Below, in pieces: positions 14,938-21,285 of a stretch of 23,101 nucleotides of DNA. This stretch comes from Egerieenecus sp048201975 (GTDB lineage: Bacteria; Bacillota; Clostridia; Christensenellales; Aristaeellaceae). A program made the position numbers and the translations under genes. Location: contig DBFBGQ010000129.1 of the NCBI GenBank assembly GCA_048201975.1, positions 1-23,101 on the forward strand, read 5' to 3'. Each line of letters opens with the position of its first letter. Position 1 is the first letter of the stretch. Under the pieces are notes generated by a model, which was given only the letters and a program-made list of their open reading frames with translations, did no database searches and had not been told where the DNA came from.

Positions 14938-15602
14938 TTCCGCACCGCCTTCCTCTGCCGGGTTTCCAGCATGTTCACCGCCAGCAGCACCACGGCGCTG
15001 ATGGCCAGGTTCACCATCACCCACTGAAACGCGCCCGCGTCGTCGTTGGTGCGCCATAGCTGATAAACCGTGGTGGAGATGGTGGCCGTCTTCCCCGGTG
15101 TATAGCCGATGAGCATGCTGGTGGCTCCGTATTCCCCCAGCGCCCGGGCAAAGGCCAGCACAATCCCCGCCAGGATGCCCTGACGGCAGGCAGGCATGCG
15201 AATCCTCCAGAAAATAAAGGTATTGCTCAGCCCGAGGGTCTGCCCGGCATAGGCCAGGTTCCTGTCAAAGCTCTCAAAGGCGCCCCGGGCCGTGCGGTAC
15301 ATCAGCGGGAAGGCAACCACCGTGGCCGCCAGAATGCCCCCGTACCAGGTCATCACGAACTTGATGCCAAACTGCGCCAGCAGCATGCCCAGGGGCCGCT
15401 TCACCCCAAAAACCAGCAGCAGGAAATAACCGCATACCGTGGGCGGCAACACCATGGGCAGGGTGAGGAACACATCCAGCACACCCTTGATGACCCGAGG
15501 CAGCCGCGCCACATAATACGCGCAGAGAATTCCAAGAAAAAACACCAGCACGCTGCTGATGGCCGCAATGCGCAGGGAATTCCACAATGGATACCAGCTC
15601 AT
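14934..15602 (-). CDS. modB: Molybdate ABC transporter permease
   Basis: This 222-residue integral membrane protein has about five to six hydrophobic segments (roughly 11-32, 41-66, 83-102, 141-160, 194-213). The cytoplasmic EAA-type coupling loop is around residues 115-150, with AGQTLGLSNTFIFWRIRMP, and the family signature EYGATSMLIGYTPGKT covers 157-171. ModB forms a homodimer that contacts ModC. The ATG at 15602 has AAGGAG 7 bases before it; an in-frame ATG at 15623 has no site. It overlaps modC by 4 bases. It is separated from modA by a 146-base spacer that holds two strong hairpins. Confidence 0.95.
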   Translation of the reverse strand: MSWYPLWNSLRIAAISSVLVFFLGILCAYYVARLPRVIKGVLDVFLTLPMVLPPTVCGYFLLLVFGVKRPLGMLLAQFGIKFVMTWYGGILAATVVAFPLMYRTARGAFESFDRNLAYAGQTLGLSNTFIFWRIRMPACRQGILAGIVLAFARALGEYGATSMLIGYTPGKTATISTTVYQLWRTNDDAGAFQWVMVNLAISAVVLLAVNMLETRQRKAVRK

Positions 15603-15631
15603 GCCCCGTCTCCTTCCCGGCAAAAGGAACG

Positions 15632-15662
15632 GCGGGAGGCGGCCATTGGCGGCCGCTCCCGC
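15632..15662 (-). promoter_or_regulatory. Intercistronic hairpin just upstream of modB
   Basis: On the minus strand GCGGGAG-C-GGCC and GGCCG-CCTCCCGC form a near-perfect stem of about 11 bp around a short loop. It ends 30 bases before the modB ATG and has no T-tract, so it is more likely an mRNA-stability or ratio element than a terminator. Confidence 0.6.
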
Positions 15663-15674
15663 TTACGGCTCCCC

Positions 15675-15708
15675 GCGCAGGTCCCGGCAGCCGTGCCGGA
15701 GCCTGCGC
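15675..15708 (-). promoter_or_regulatory. Second intercistronic hairpin between modA and modB
   Basis: GCGCAGG and CCTGCGC (7 bp) enclose an inner CCGGC/GCCGG stem (5 bp) with two 2-base mismatches. It has no T-tract. It is 12 bases from the neighbouring hairpin; together they fill the modA-modB gap. Confidence 0.6.
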
Positions 15709-15748
15709 AAAAGAGCCAGCTCATTCCTTTGTTGTTGAGAAATGCGGC

Positions 15749-16582
15749 TCACTCCGCCGCTTCCGCCTCAGCGGGCGCTACCGCGGAGAAGCCCACCGCG
15801 GCAAAGACCGCCATGGCTTCCTCCCCCTGGAGATAATCCAGGAAAGCTTGCGCTTCCTCGCCATGGGCGGCGGTCTTGAGCACGGCGGCGGGATAAATCA
15901 CCTGGCCGCACATTTCCGGGGTGGCGCTGTCCACCACGGTCAGCCCCGCGCTGAAAGCGTCCGTGCAATAGATGACGCCGCAATCCACGCTGGCTTCGCT
16001 CACCTGGGTGGTAACTTCCTTCACGTTGGTGCCATAGGTCAGAGCGCCGGCGTTGGCCAGCTCCTCCTCATCCAGGCCATAGTAGGCCAGGATGTTTTGC
16101 GTATACTGCCCCACAGGCACGTCGCTGTTGCCCATGGCCATAAACAGCTCCCCCGCCTTGAGCGCCTCGGCCATCTGGTCGAAGCTCTCCACACCCTTGG
16201 GATTGCCCTCGGGCACTACCAGGGTCACCTTATTTTCCAGCAGATCAATGCGGGACTCCGCCACCACAAAATCCAGCCCTTCGGTGTTCACGGCAGGGTC
16301 GGCGTTGATATCCAGCTGATCCATCTGCTTCTGACCGGCGGAGATGAACAGATCGCACTCCGCCCCCTCCTGAATCTGGGTCTTCAGGGTGCCGGAGGAG
16401 TCAAAGTTGTACGTGAGGACGACGCCGGGATTGGCCGCTTCGTACAGGGCCTTGATTTCCGTAAGCGTTTCCGTCATGGAGGCGGCGGCGAACACGATGA
16501 TCTCCGTCTGGGCTTCCGCCAGGGAAAGGGCGGGAAGCGCCGCCATGCACACAACCAGCAGCAGGGACAAAAGCTTTTTCAT
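15749..16582 (-). CDS. modA: Molybdate-binding protein of the ABC transporter
   Basis: This 277-residue extracytoplasmic binding protein has a signal peptide (MKKLLSLLLVVCMAALPALSLA, cleavage near residue 22) followed by the ModA pattern: VFAAASMTETLTEIKALYE (oxyanion-binding Ser in AAASM), FDSSGTLKTQI (second Ser loop), DLFISAGQKQMD, NPKG, GNSDVPVGQY (Pro-Val-Gly-Gln-Tyr), and CGVIYCTDA. These loops provide the hydrogen bonds that hold molybdate or tungstate. Cys12 is not in a standard lipobox (LVVC lacks Gly/Ala/Ser before Cys), so anchoring in a monoderm envelope is unclear. AAAGGAG lies 8 bases before the ATG but is buried in a predicted hairpin with the leader. It is the first gene of modABC. 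Confidence 0.95.
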   Translation of the reverse strand: MKKLLSLLLVVCMAALPALSLAEAQTEIIVFAAASMTETLTEIKALYEAANPGVVLTYNFDSSGTLKTQIQEGAECDLFISAGQKQMDQLDINADPAVNTEGLDFVVAESRIDLLENKVTLVVPEGNPKGVESFDQMAEALKAGELFMAMGNSDVPVGQYTQNILAYYGLDEEELANAGALTYGTNVKEVTTQVSEASVDCGVIYCTDAFSAGLTVVDSATPEMCGQVIYPAAVLKTAAHGEEAQAFLDYLQGEEAMAVFAAVGFSAVAPAEAEAAE

Positions 16583-16584
16583 GA

Positions 16585-16628
16585 GAACCTCTCCTTTTCA
16601 AAATTTATTGAAAAAGGAGACAGGTTCC
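16585..16628 (-). promoter_or_regulatory. Expression platform hiding the modA ribosome binding site
   Basis: On the minus-strand transcript GAACC-UG-UCUCCUUUU pairs with AAAAGGAGAGGUUC, placing GGAGAGG (16588-16594), the modA Shine-Dalgarno, in a long hairpin that ends next to the ATG. The arms match throughout except for a UG bulge and one extra U. The 5' arm (16616-16624 on the plus strand, GGAGACAGG) also matches the 3' strand of the aptamer P1 helix. Confidence 0.8.
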
Positions 16629-16658
16629 CCGCAGCGCGCCAAAAACGCGCCCCGGGTT

Positions 16659-16774
16659 CCGTCTCCTTCTCAATCACGGAAGGTCGTCGCGTTTCCACGG
16701 CGGCCCTGCGGAGGCTACGCCTCCATCGGCCCGGACATCATGGCGTCGCTTTAGACGGCCGGGCTCGGAGACAG
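16659..16774 (-). ncRNA. Moco-type riboswitch aptamer upstream of modA
   Basis: The leader between the promoter and modA folds into helices read directly from the sequence. P1 is CUGUCUCC with GGAGACGG (16767-16774 with 16659-16666). P2 is GCCCGG with CCGGGC (16759-16764 with 16729-16734), with a small inner GGC/GCC-GUC/GAC stem. P3 is GGAGGC with GCCUCC (16710-16724). P4 is CCUUC with GAAGG (16665-16683), which partly competes with the end of P1. The unpaired CUCCGAGCC and GUGGAAACGCGACGACC blocks match what I remember of the Moco RNA motif, which is reported to bind molybdenum or tungsten cofactor. Position before a molybdate transporter and beside Moco synthesis genes agrees. An Rfam covariance search (Moco_RNA_motif) would settle it. 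Confidence 0.8.
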
Positions 16775-16793
16775 GGGTTCCAATTCCTGATTT

Positions 16794-16822
16794 ATCGTAT
16801 CATTTTTCGGCCTTCTTCGCAA
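16794..16822 (-). promoter_or_regulatory. Promoter of the riboswitch-modABC transcript
   Basis: On the minus strand TTGCGA (16817-16822) and TACGAT (16794-16799) are 17 bases apart. Transcription would start near 16787, only about 13 bases before the aptamer P1, as expected for a riboswitch leader. Confidence 0.7.
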
Positions 16823-16846
16823 GAAGAAACCGCGGGGGATGCAAAG

Positions 16847-16881
16847 AAAAAACCGCGGAGCGCCCGTTTACTTGCGGGCGC
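16847..16881 (-). terminator. Possible terminator at the end of mog
   Basis: GCGCCCG and CGGGCGC (7 bp; arms 16875-16881 and 16860-16866) form a hairpin whose loop holds the mog stop codon. Seven bases later comes a run of six T residues (16847-16852). The gap between stem and T-tract makes it imperfect; some read-through into modABC is possible. Confidence 0.5.
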
Positions 16882-17359
16882 ATTCGCCTTCCCGCCCCGT
16901 CAGAATGCCCAACCCGTGATCCAGGGTGGGCAGGATGTATTCGAGATTTTCTCGGACCGCCTTGGGGCTGCCGGGAAGGTTGACAATCAGCGTCCGGCCG
17001 CGAATGCCGCTGGCCGCCCGGGAAAGCATGCCCCGGGGCGTAATGGATAGGCTGTGGTAGCGCATGGCCTCCGCGATGCCGGGAACAGGGCGCTCCACCA
17101 CGTCCATGGTGGCCTCCGGCGCGTTATCCCTGGGGGAAAAGCCCGTGCCCCCCGTGGTCAGAATCAGTTCCGCCTGGCCGCCGTCGCAGATTTCCTTCAG
17201 CGCCTGGGCCAGGCCCTCCCGGTCATCGTTGAGCAGCAGCTGCCGGCTCACTTGATAGCCCGCAGCCTCCACCATTTCCCGAATGACCTGGCCGCTTATA
17301 TCCTCCCGCTCGCCACGGGCGCCCTTGTCCGATAGGGTGATGATCGCCACGTTGTACAT
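16868..17359 (-). CDS. mog: Molybdopterin adenylyltransferase (MogA/MoaB family)
   Basis: It activates molybdopterin by adenylylation with ATP, giving MPT-AMP for MoeA. It is 163 residues, one MoCF-type domain: MYNVAIITLSDKGARGERED (Ser10-Asp11), LTTGGTGFSPRDNAPEAT (67-84), which binds molybdopterin, with Asp78 and Glu82, then GIAEAMRYHSLSITPRGMLSRAASGIRGRTLIVNLPGSPKAVREN. The extended C-terminal part after LPGSP is more MogA-like than MoaB-like, but the two are hard to separate without a tree. GAGGAGG lies about 8 bases before the ATG. It is the last gene of the Moco operon, 50 bases after moaA. Confidence 0.93.
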   Translation of the reverse strand: MYNVAIITLSDKGARGEREDISGQVIREMVEAAGYQVSRQLLLNDDREGLAQALKEICDGGQAELILTTGGTGFSPRDNAPEATMDVVERPVPGIAEAMRYHSLSITPRGMLSRAASGIRGRTLIVNLPGSPKAVRENLEYILPTLDHGLGILTGREGECARK

Positions 17360-17409
17360 GATTCGCGCCTCCTCGCTGCGCGTCAGCCGCCCACGGCAAA
17401 GCCGTCGGG

Positions 17410-18381
17410 TCAGCCTCCGATTTCGTTCATACGCCGGATCTCCCGGTCTTCAATCTCCTCGGTGAAGCCGTGCCGCCTGGGCTTGTGGACGATGGCGTTC
17501 CGCAGGGTGCGCTCCAGCCCGGCGTCGCTCACGCCTTCCCGCAGCAGCGCCCGAAGATCCACCCCCGCCCGGTGGTTCAGGCAAAGCTTCAAAAAACCGT
17601 CCGCCGTCAGCCGGACCCGGTTGCAGCGGTCGCAGAATTCATGGCTCATGGGGCTGATGAACCCGATGCTGCCCCAGAAGCCTACCGGGCGCACATACCG
17701 GGCCGGACCGTAACCGTGGTGGCTCTCGTCCCGCTCCAGCACGCCGAAAGCCGCGGCCATCCTGGCCTCCAGCTCGTCCGAAGGGATGGGCGACAGCCCC
17801 GCCCCGCAGCCCACGGGCATCAGCTCGATGAAGCGCACGCTGATATCCCTGTCCCGCGCCATGGCGGCCAGCTCCGTCAGCCCCGCTTCATTCCATTCCC
17901 GAACGGGCACTGCGTTGATTTTCACCCGCAGCCCCGCAGCCAGGGCATCGTCGATAACCCGGAGCACCTTGTCCACCTCGCCCCCACGGGTGATGCGGCG
18001 GTATGTTTCCGGATCCAGGGTATCCAGGCTGATGTTCAGGGCATCCAGGCCGGCGTCCCTGGCCCGCGCCACTTGACCATCCAGCAGGATACCGTTGGTG
18101 GTCATGGCGATCTCCTCAATGCCGGGAATCCGGTGAATGCGTTCCACCAGCTCCAGGCAGCCCAGGCGGGCCATGGGTTCGCCCCCCGTTACCCGAACGT
18201 AGCGCACCCCCAGGCGCTGCATCGCCCGCACCACCCGCTCGATCTCCTCAAAGGTGAGGATGTCTTCGTGCTTGAGGCAGCTCACGCCCGACTCGGGCAT
18301 ACAGTAAACGCAGCGCAGGTTGCACCGGTCGGTGATGGAAATGCGCACATAATCAATGGTGCGCCCGCAAGCGTCAAGCAT
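17410..18381 (-). CDS. moaA: GTP 3',8-cyclase, radical SAM
   Basis: It catalyses the first Moco step: the radical-SAM rearrangement of GTP to 3',8-cyclo-7,8-dihydro-GTP. It is 323 residues. The N-terminal [4Fe-4S] cluster is Cys20-x3-Cys24-x2-Cys27 (DRCNLRCVYCMPE); the SAM-binding GGE motif is TGGEP (65-69); the C-terminal cluster that binds GTP is Cys250, Cys253 and Cys267 (EFCDRCNRVRLTADGFLKLCL). The protein ends in Gly322-Gly323, the essential C-terminal GG of the family. The ATG at 18381 overlaps the moaC stop as ATGCTTGA with AGGAGG 9 bases upstream; a longer frame start at 18501 lies in moaC and is rejected. It requires anaerobic or protected conditions because of its two clusters. Confidence 0.97.
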   Translation of the reverse strand: MLDACGRTIDYVRISITDRCNLRCVYCMPESGVSCLKHEDILTFEEIERVVRAMQRLGVRYVRVTGGEPMARLGCLELVERIHRIPGIEEIAMTTNGILLDGQVARARDAGLDALNISLDTLDPETYRRITRGGEVDKVLRVIDDALAAGLRVKINAVPVREWNEAGLTELAAMARDRDISVRFIELMPVGCGAGLSPIPSDELEARMAAAFGVLERDESHHGYGPARYVRPVGFWGSIGFISPMSHEFCDRCNRVRLTADGFLKLCLNHRAGVDLRALLREGVSDAGLERTLRNAIVHKPRRHGFTEEIEDREIRRMNEIGG

Positions 18382-18883
18382 CGCCCGTGTCCTCCTGGAA
18401 TTCGGGATCATTGACAAACACGCCGCTCTTGCCGCCGGTCTTTTTGGCCAGGTGGATACCTGTAATCTCCATGCGCTTGTCAATGGCCTTGCACATATCA
18501 TAGATCGTCAGCAGGGCCACGCTCACGCCGGTGAGGGCTTCCATCTCCACCCCCGTTTGTCCCTTGAGGGAAGCGGTGCACAGGGCCTCCACCTCGCAGC
18601 GCTCCCGGTCCAGGCGAAAGTCCACCGCGCACTTGCCCAGCATCAGCGGATGGCACATGGGGATCAGGTCGCTGGTGCGCTTCACCGCCATAATGCCCGC
18701 CACCCGGGCCACCCCCAGCACGTCGCCCTTCTTGGCCGTGCCCTCGGCGATGGCGTCGAAGGTTTCGGGGCTGACGCGGATGCGGCCCTTGGCCACCGCG
18801 GTGCGGGAGGTTTCCGCCTTCTGGGTCACGTCCACCATGATGGCCTGGCCCTTGGCGTCAAAATGGGTGAGTTTTTCAATCAC
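18374..18883 (-). CDS. moaC: Cyclic pyranopterin monophosphate synthase
   Basis: It converts the MoaA product to cyclic pyranopterin monophosphate (precursor Z). It is 169 residues, with MVDVTQKAETSRTAVAKGRI (16-35), LIPMCHPL (73-80), GVEMEALTGVSVALLTIYDM (111-130) with catalytic-site residues, CKAIDK, and KTGGKSG (148-154). The start is a GTG at 18883 whose first bases overlap the moeA stop (GTGA). A perfect GGAGGTGAT lies 6 bases before it. This is the order moeA-moaC-moaA-mog, all on the minus strand and overlapping or closely spaced. Confidence 0.97.
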   Translation of the reverse strand: MIEKLTHFDAKGQAIMVDVTQKAETSRTAVAKGRIRVSPETFDAIAEGTAKKGDVLGVARVAGIMAVKRTSDLIPMCHPLMLGKCAVDFRLDRERCEVEALCTASLKGQTGVEMEALTGVSVALLTIYDMCKAIDKRMEITGIHLAKKTGGKSGVFVNDPEFQEDTGDA

Positions 18884-20079
18884 AGCAGAATCACCTCCAC
18901 CCGGTCTCCTGCACGCAGGGGGCCGGTCCCCGCGGGAATGTCGATCAGGCAGTTGCAGCCGATCATGGTGGCCAGGGAACCGCTGGAGTGGTTGTCCCCG
19001 GTCAGTTCCACCCGGTCGCCCGCGATCCGCGCGCGGATCAGCCTCCGGCCGCGGCTTTCCTTGGGGAAGTCCCCCTCCAATATGCCCTGAACGCGGCGCA
19101 ACGCCACCTGGGTCTCCCCCGCCAGCTTGCGCAGCACCGGAACCGCAAAAACCTCAAAGCAGGCCAGCGCCGCAAAGGGGTTGCCCGACAGGCAGATCAG
19201 CAGCTTGCCCTGGTACAGCCCGCAAAGCAGGGGGCTGCCGGGCTTCATGGCCACCTTCCAGAACAGGCGCTCCGCCCCCAGCAGGGGAAGCACCTGATGG
19301 AAAATATCCTTCTTGCCCACGGAAACGCCGCCCGTGGTCAGCAGTATGTCGCAATGCTCCGCGGCCTGGCGCAGCGCCTGGGCCACCGCTTCGGGATCGT
19401 CCTCCCGGCTGGACGGCGAGGCCAGCGAAACCCCCAGTTCATTCATGCGGGCGGTGAGCACCGCGCGGTTGGCGTCATAGATTTTTCCGAAGGGGAGGGG
19501 CTCTCCGGGCTGGCGCAGCTCATCCCCGGTGCACAGCAGCGCAGCCCGCACCGGCGCGTAAACCTTCATGCCGGTCATCCCCAGGCTGGCCAATACGCCG
19601 ATATGCGCGGCAGTAATCCGCTCCCCGCGGCGCAGCAGCACATCCCCCAGGGCAACGTCCTCCCCGGCGCGGCACACGTTCCGCCCCGCAGGCACCGCGG
19701 CGTAGACCTCCACCCGGTCCATGCCCAGGTCCGTATCCTCCTGGCGCACCACGCAGTCGCAGCCGGCGGGCACGGGCGCGCCGGTCATCACCCGCAGGGC
19801 CTGGCCGGGACCGGGGGTGAAAACCTCCCCGCAGCCCGCGCATGCCTCGCCAATGACCTCCAGCCGGGCAGGATGCTCCCGGCTGGCCCCGGCAATATCC
19901 GCTCCCCGCAGGGCATACCCGTCCAGGGGAGAACGGTCAAAGGGCGGCACCTGCATGGGCGCGGCCACGTCCTCCGCCGCCACCCGCCCCAGCAGCGCCT
20001 GCAGCGGCGCATACTCGGTGCGCGTCACCGGTTGCACATGATCCAGCAGCAGCGCCAGCGCGCTTTCCAGGCTCTCCAT
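18880..20079 (-). CDS. moeA: Molybdopterin molybdenumtransferase
   Basis: It inserts molybdate into adenylylated molybdopterin from Mog, releasing Moco and AMP. It is 399 residues, the usual length. Domains I-II: PPFDRSPLDGYAL (45-57), RVMTGAPVPAGCDCVVRQE (96-114). MoCF domain III: LLCTGDEL, DANRAVLTA, LLTTGGVSVGKKD (246-258), AMKPGSPLLCG (277-287), CLSGNPFAALACFE (296-309). C-terminal domain IV ends with DNHSSGSLATMIGCNCLIDIP and a beta-rich tail. GAGG lies about 7 bases before the ATG at 20079. It follows the molybdopterin-binding gene by 9 bases and overlaps moaC by 4. Tungsten instead of molybdenum insertion is possible in anaerobes and cannot be told from the sequence. Confidence 0.96.
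   Translation of the reverse strand: MESLESALALLLDHVQPVTRTEYAPLQALLGRVAAEDVAAPMQVPPFDRSPLDGYALRGADIAGASREHPARLEVIGEACAGCGEVFTPGPGQALRVMTGAPVPAGCDCVVRQEDTDLGMDRVEVYAAVPAGRNVCRAGEDVALGDVLLRRGERITAAHIGVLASLGMTGMKVYAPVRAALLCTGDELRQPGEPLPFGKIYDANRAVLTARMNELGVSLASPSSREDDPEAVAQALRQAAEHCDILLTTGGVSVGKKDIFHQVLPLLGAERLFWKVAMKPGSPLLCGLYQGKLLICLSGNPFAALACFEVFAVPVLRKLAGETQVALRRVQGILEGDFPKESRGRRLIRARIAGDRVELTGDNHSSGSLATMIGCNCLIDIPAGTGPLRAGDRVEVILL
18890..18898 (-). promoter_or_regulatory. Perfect ribosome binding site deciding the moaC GTG start
   Basis: GGAGGTGAT on the minus strand lies 6 bases before the GTG at 18883 and inside the last codons of moeA. It supports the GTG rather than a later ATG. Confidence 0.85.
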
Positions 20080-20088
20080 ATCGCCGCC

Positions 20089-21117
20089 TCACTTTCCAAA
20101 TCCGCAGTTGGGCCAGGCGCACACCGGGCAGTTCAGGCACAGGCCGCCCTCGCCCATGCACACCAGATCCTCCCGCTTGATCTCGATCCCCGCGGCCACC
20201 CGGGGCAGCACCAGGTCGAACACCGTCCGCTTGGCATACATCACGCAGCCCGGCAGGCCCAGCACGGGAATCTCCCTGTCTCCGGCGGACAGATAGGCCA
20301 CCAGCATCATGGCGCCGGGCAGCACCGGCGCGCCATAGGTAACCATGCGCGCCCCGGTGGCGCGGATGGCCGCAGGCGTGCGGTCGTCCGGATCCACGCT
20401 CATGCCGCCGGTGGTCATGATCAGCTCCGCCCCCTGGTCCCGCAGCTCCAGGATCGCCTGGGTGATCCGCTGGGGATCATCCGGGCAAAGGGTATGGCCC
20501 ATGACGGTCATGCCGTAGTCCTGCAGCTTTTGCTCGATCACGGGGGTGAAGGTATCCTGGATGCGGCCATAGAACACTTCGTTGCCGGTGGTGACGATGC
20601 CGCAGCGCAGGTTGCGGAAGGGCAGCACCTGCAAAAGCGGCTCAGCGCCCGCGGTGCGCTTCACCAGCTCCATCTTTTCCTTTTTGATAACCAGGGGAAT
20701 CACCCGGGTGCCCGCCAGCTTGTCCCCGGTTTTCACCGGCGTGAAGCCATGCCGGGTGGCGATCATGATTTCCTCAATGGCGTTAACCGCCTGCAGGCGC
20801 CCGCTGTCGATGGTCAGCAGCCCGTCGCAGGTGGCGATCAGCTCGATTTTTCCCTCCTGGGGCGTAGTGGCGCGCATATTGGCTCCCATGCACACATCAC
20901 GCAGGATCTCCGCGGCCTCGTCCTCATGGTAGCAGGTATCGTCCTTCTCCCAGACGTAGAGGTGATCCTTGCCCAGCTTCAGTAGCTCGGGAATATCCGC
21001 CTCGGTGACCACATGGCCTTTTTTGAAGGCCACGCCCTTTTTTACATCCTTGACGATCACCGTTATATCATGGCAAAGCACATGCCCCTGGGCATGAATG
21101 GTTTCAATATAGCGCAT
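20089..21117 (-). CDS. MoeA-related molybdopterin-binding protein with a C-terminal Cys cluster
   Basis: This 342-residue protein has a MoCF domain in its second half: RCGIVTTGNEVF (171-182), ELIMTTGGMSVDPDDRTPAAI (231-251), and VLGLPGCVMYAKRT (285-297). The first 160 residues (HDITVIVKDVKKGVAFKKGHVV) resemble MoeA domain I but lack the FDxSxxDGYA motif. The C-terminus carries CLNCPVCAWPNCGFGK, Cys327, 330, 333 and 338, which could bind an Fe-S cluster or zinc. It is a known but poorly characterised Clostridia type, annotated only as molybdopterin-binding protein. It leads the Moco operon, 9 bases before moeA, so it likely acts in cofactor maturation or delivery. The ATG at 21117 follows AAGGGGG at 9 bases; an earlier ATG at 21156 lies at the promoter. 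Confidence 0.88.
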   Translation of the reverse strand: MRYIETIHAQGHVLCHDITVIVKDVKKGVAFKKGHVVTEADIPELLKLGKDHLYVWEKDDTCYHEDEAAEILRDVCMGANMRATTPQEGKIELIATCDGLLTIDSGRLQAVNAIEEIMIATRHGFTPVKTGDKLAGTRVIPLVIKKEKMELVKRTAGAEPLLQVLPFRNLRCGIVTTGNEVFYGRIQDTFTPVIEQKLQDYGMTVMGHTLCPDDPQRITQAILELRDQGAELIMTTGGMSVDPDDRTPAAIRATGARMVTYGAPVLPGAMMLVAYLSAGDREIPVLGLPGCVMYAKRTVFDLVLPRVAAGIEIKREDLVCMGEGGLCLNCPVCAWPNCGFGK

Positions 21118-21133
21118 TGCAATAGCCCCCTTC

Positions 21134-21146
21134 GTTGTTCCGCAAC
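21134..21146. repeat. Inverted repeat at the start of the Moco operon transcript
   Basis: GTTG-TTCCG-CAAC sits directly between the -10 element (21147-21152) and the start codon at 21117, around the expected transcript start. It could be a short operator or only an RNA stem; it is too short to decide. Confidence 0.35.
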
Positions 21147-21175
21147 AGTATAGCACAGGGTGAAAGCCGTTTCAA
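21147..21175 (-). promoter_or_regulatory. Strong promoter of the Moco biosynthesis operon
   Basis: On the minus strand TTGAAA (21170-21175) and TATACT (21147-21152) are 17 bases apart, and the -10 is preceded by TGC, giving an extended -10. The leader is about 25-30 bases, too short for a riboswitch. Confidence 0.88.
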
Positions 21176-21221
21176 GCCGGAAAACGACCGTTTCCGTCAG
21201 GATGCCCCGCCTTTCGCGCCC

Positions 21222-21249
21222 TTTACAACCCGGCAAATTCTGTTATAAT
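21222..21249 (+). promoter_or_regulatory. Promoter of the divergent plus-strand cassette
   Basis: TTTACA (21222-21227) and a perfect TATAAT (21244-21249) are 16 bases apart. The start codon at 21286 is about 30 bases after the expected transcript start. It is divergent from the Moco operon promoter, with about 46 bases between the two -35 boxes. Confidence 0.8.
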
Positions 21250-21285
21250 ACCACTGAAAAAAAGGTGCGAATGGAGAGGAAAAGC

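Noticed and set aside
16800..16860. CCGCGG pair around the gap after mog as a separate regulatory hairpin
   Set aside because: The 6-base sequence is self-complementary and GC-rich, the loop is long, and the nearby mog terminator explains the region better.
18988..20985. Plus-strand open frame of 665 codons
   Set aside because: It is antisense across moeA and the molybdopterin-binding gene and spans their boundary; both minus-strand genes are certain.
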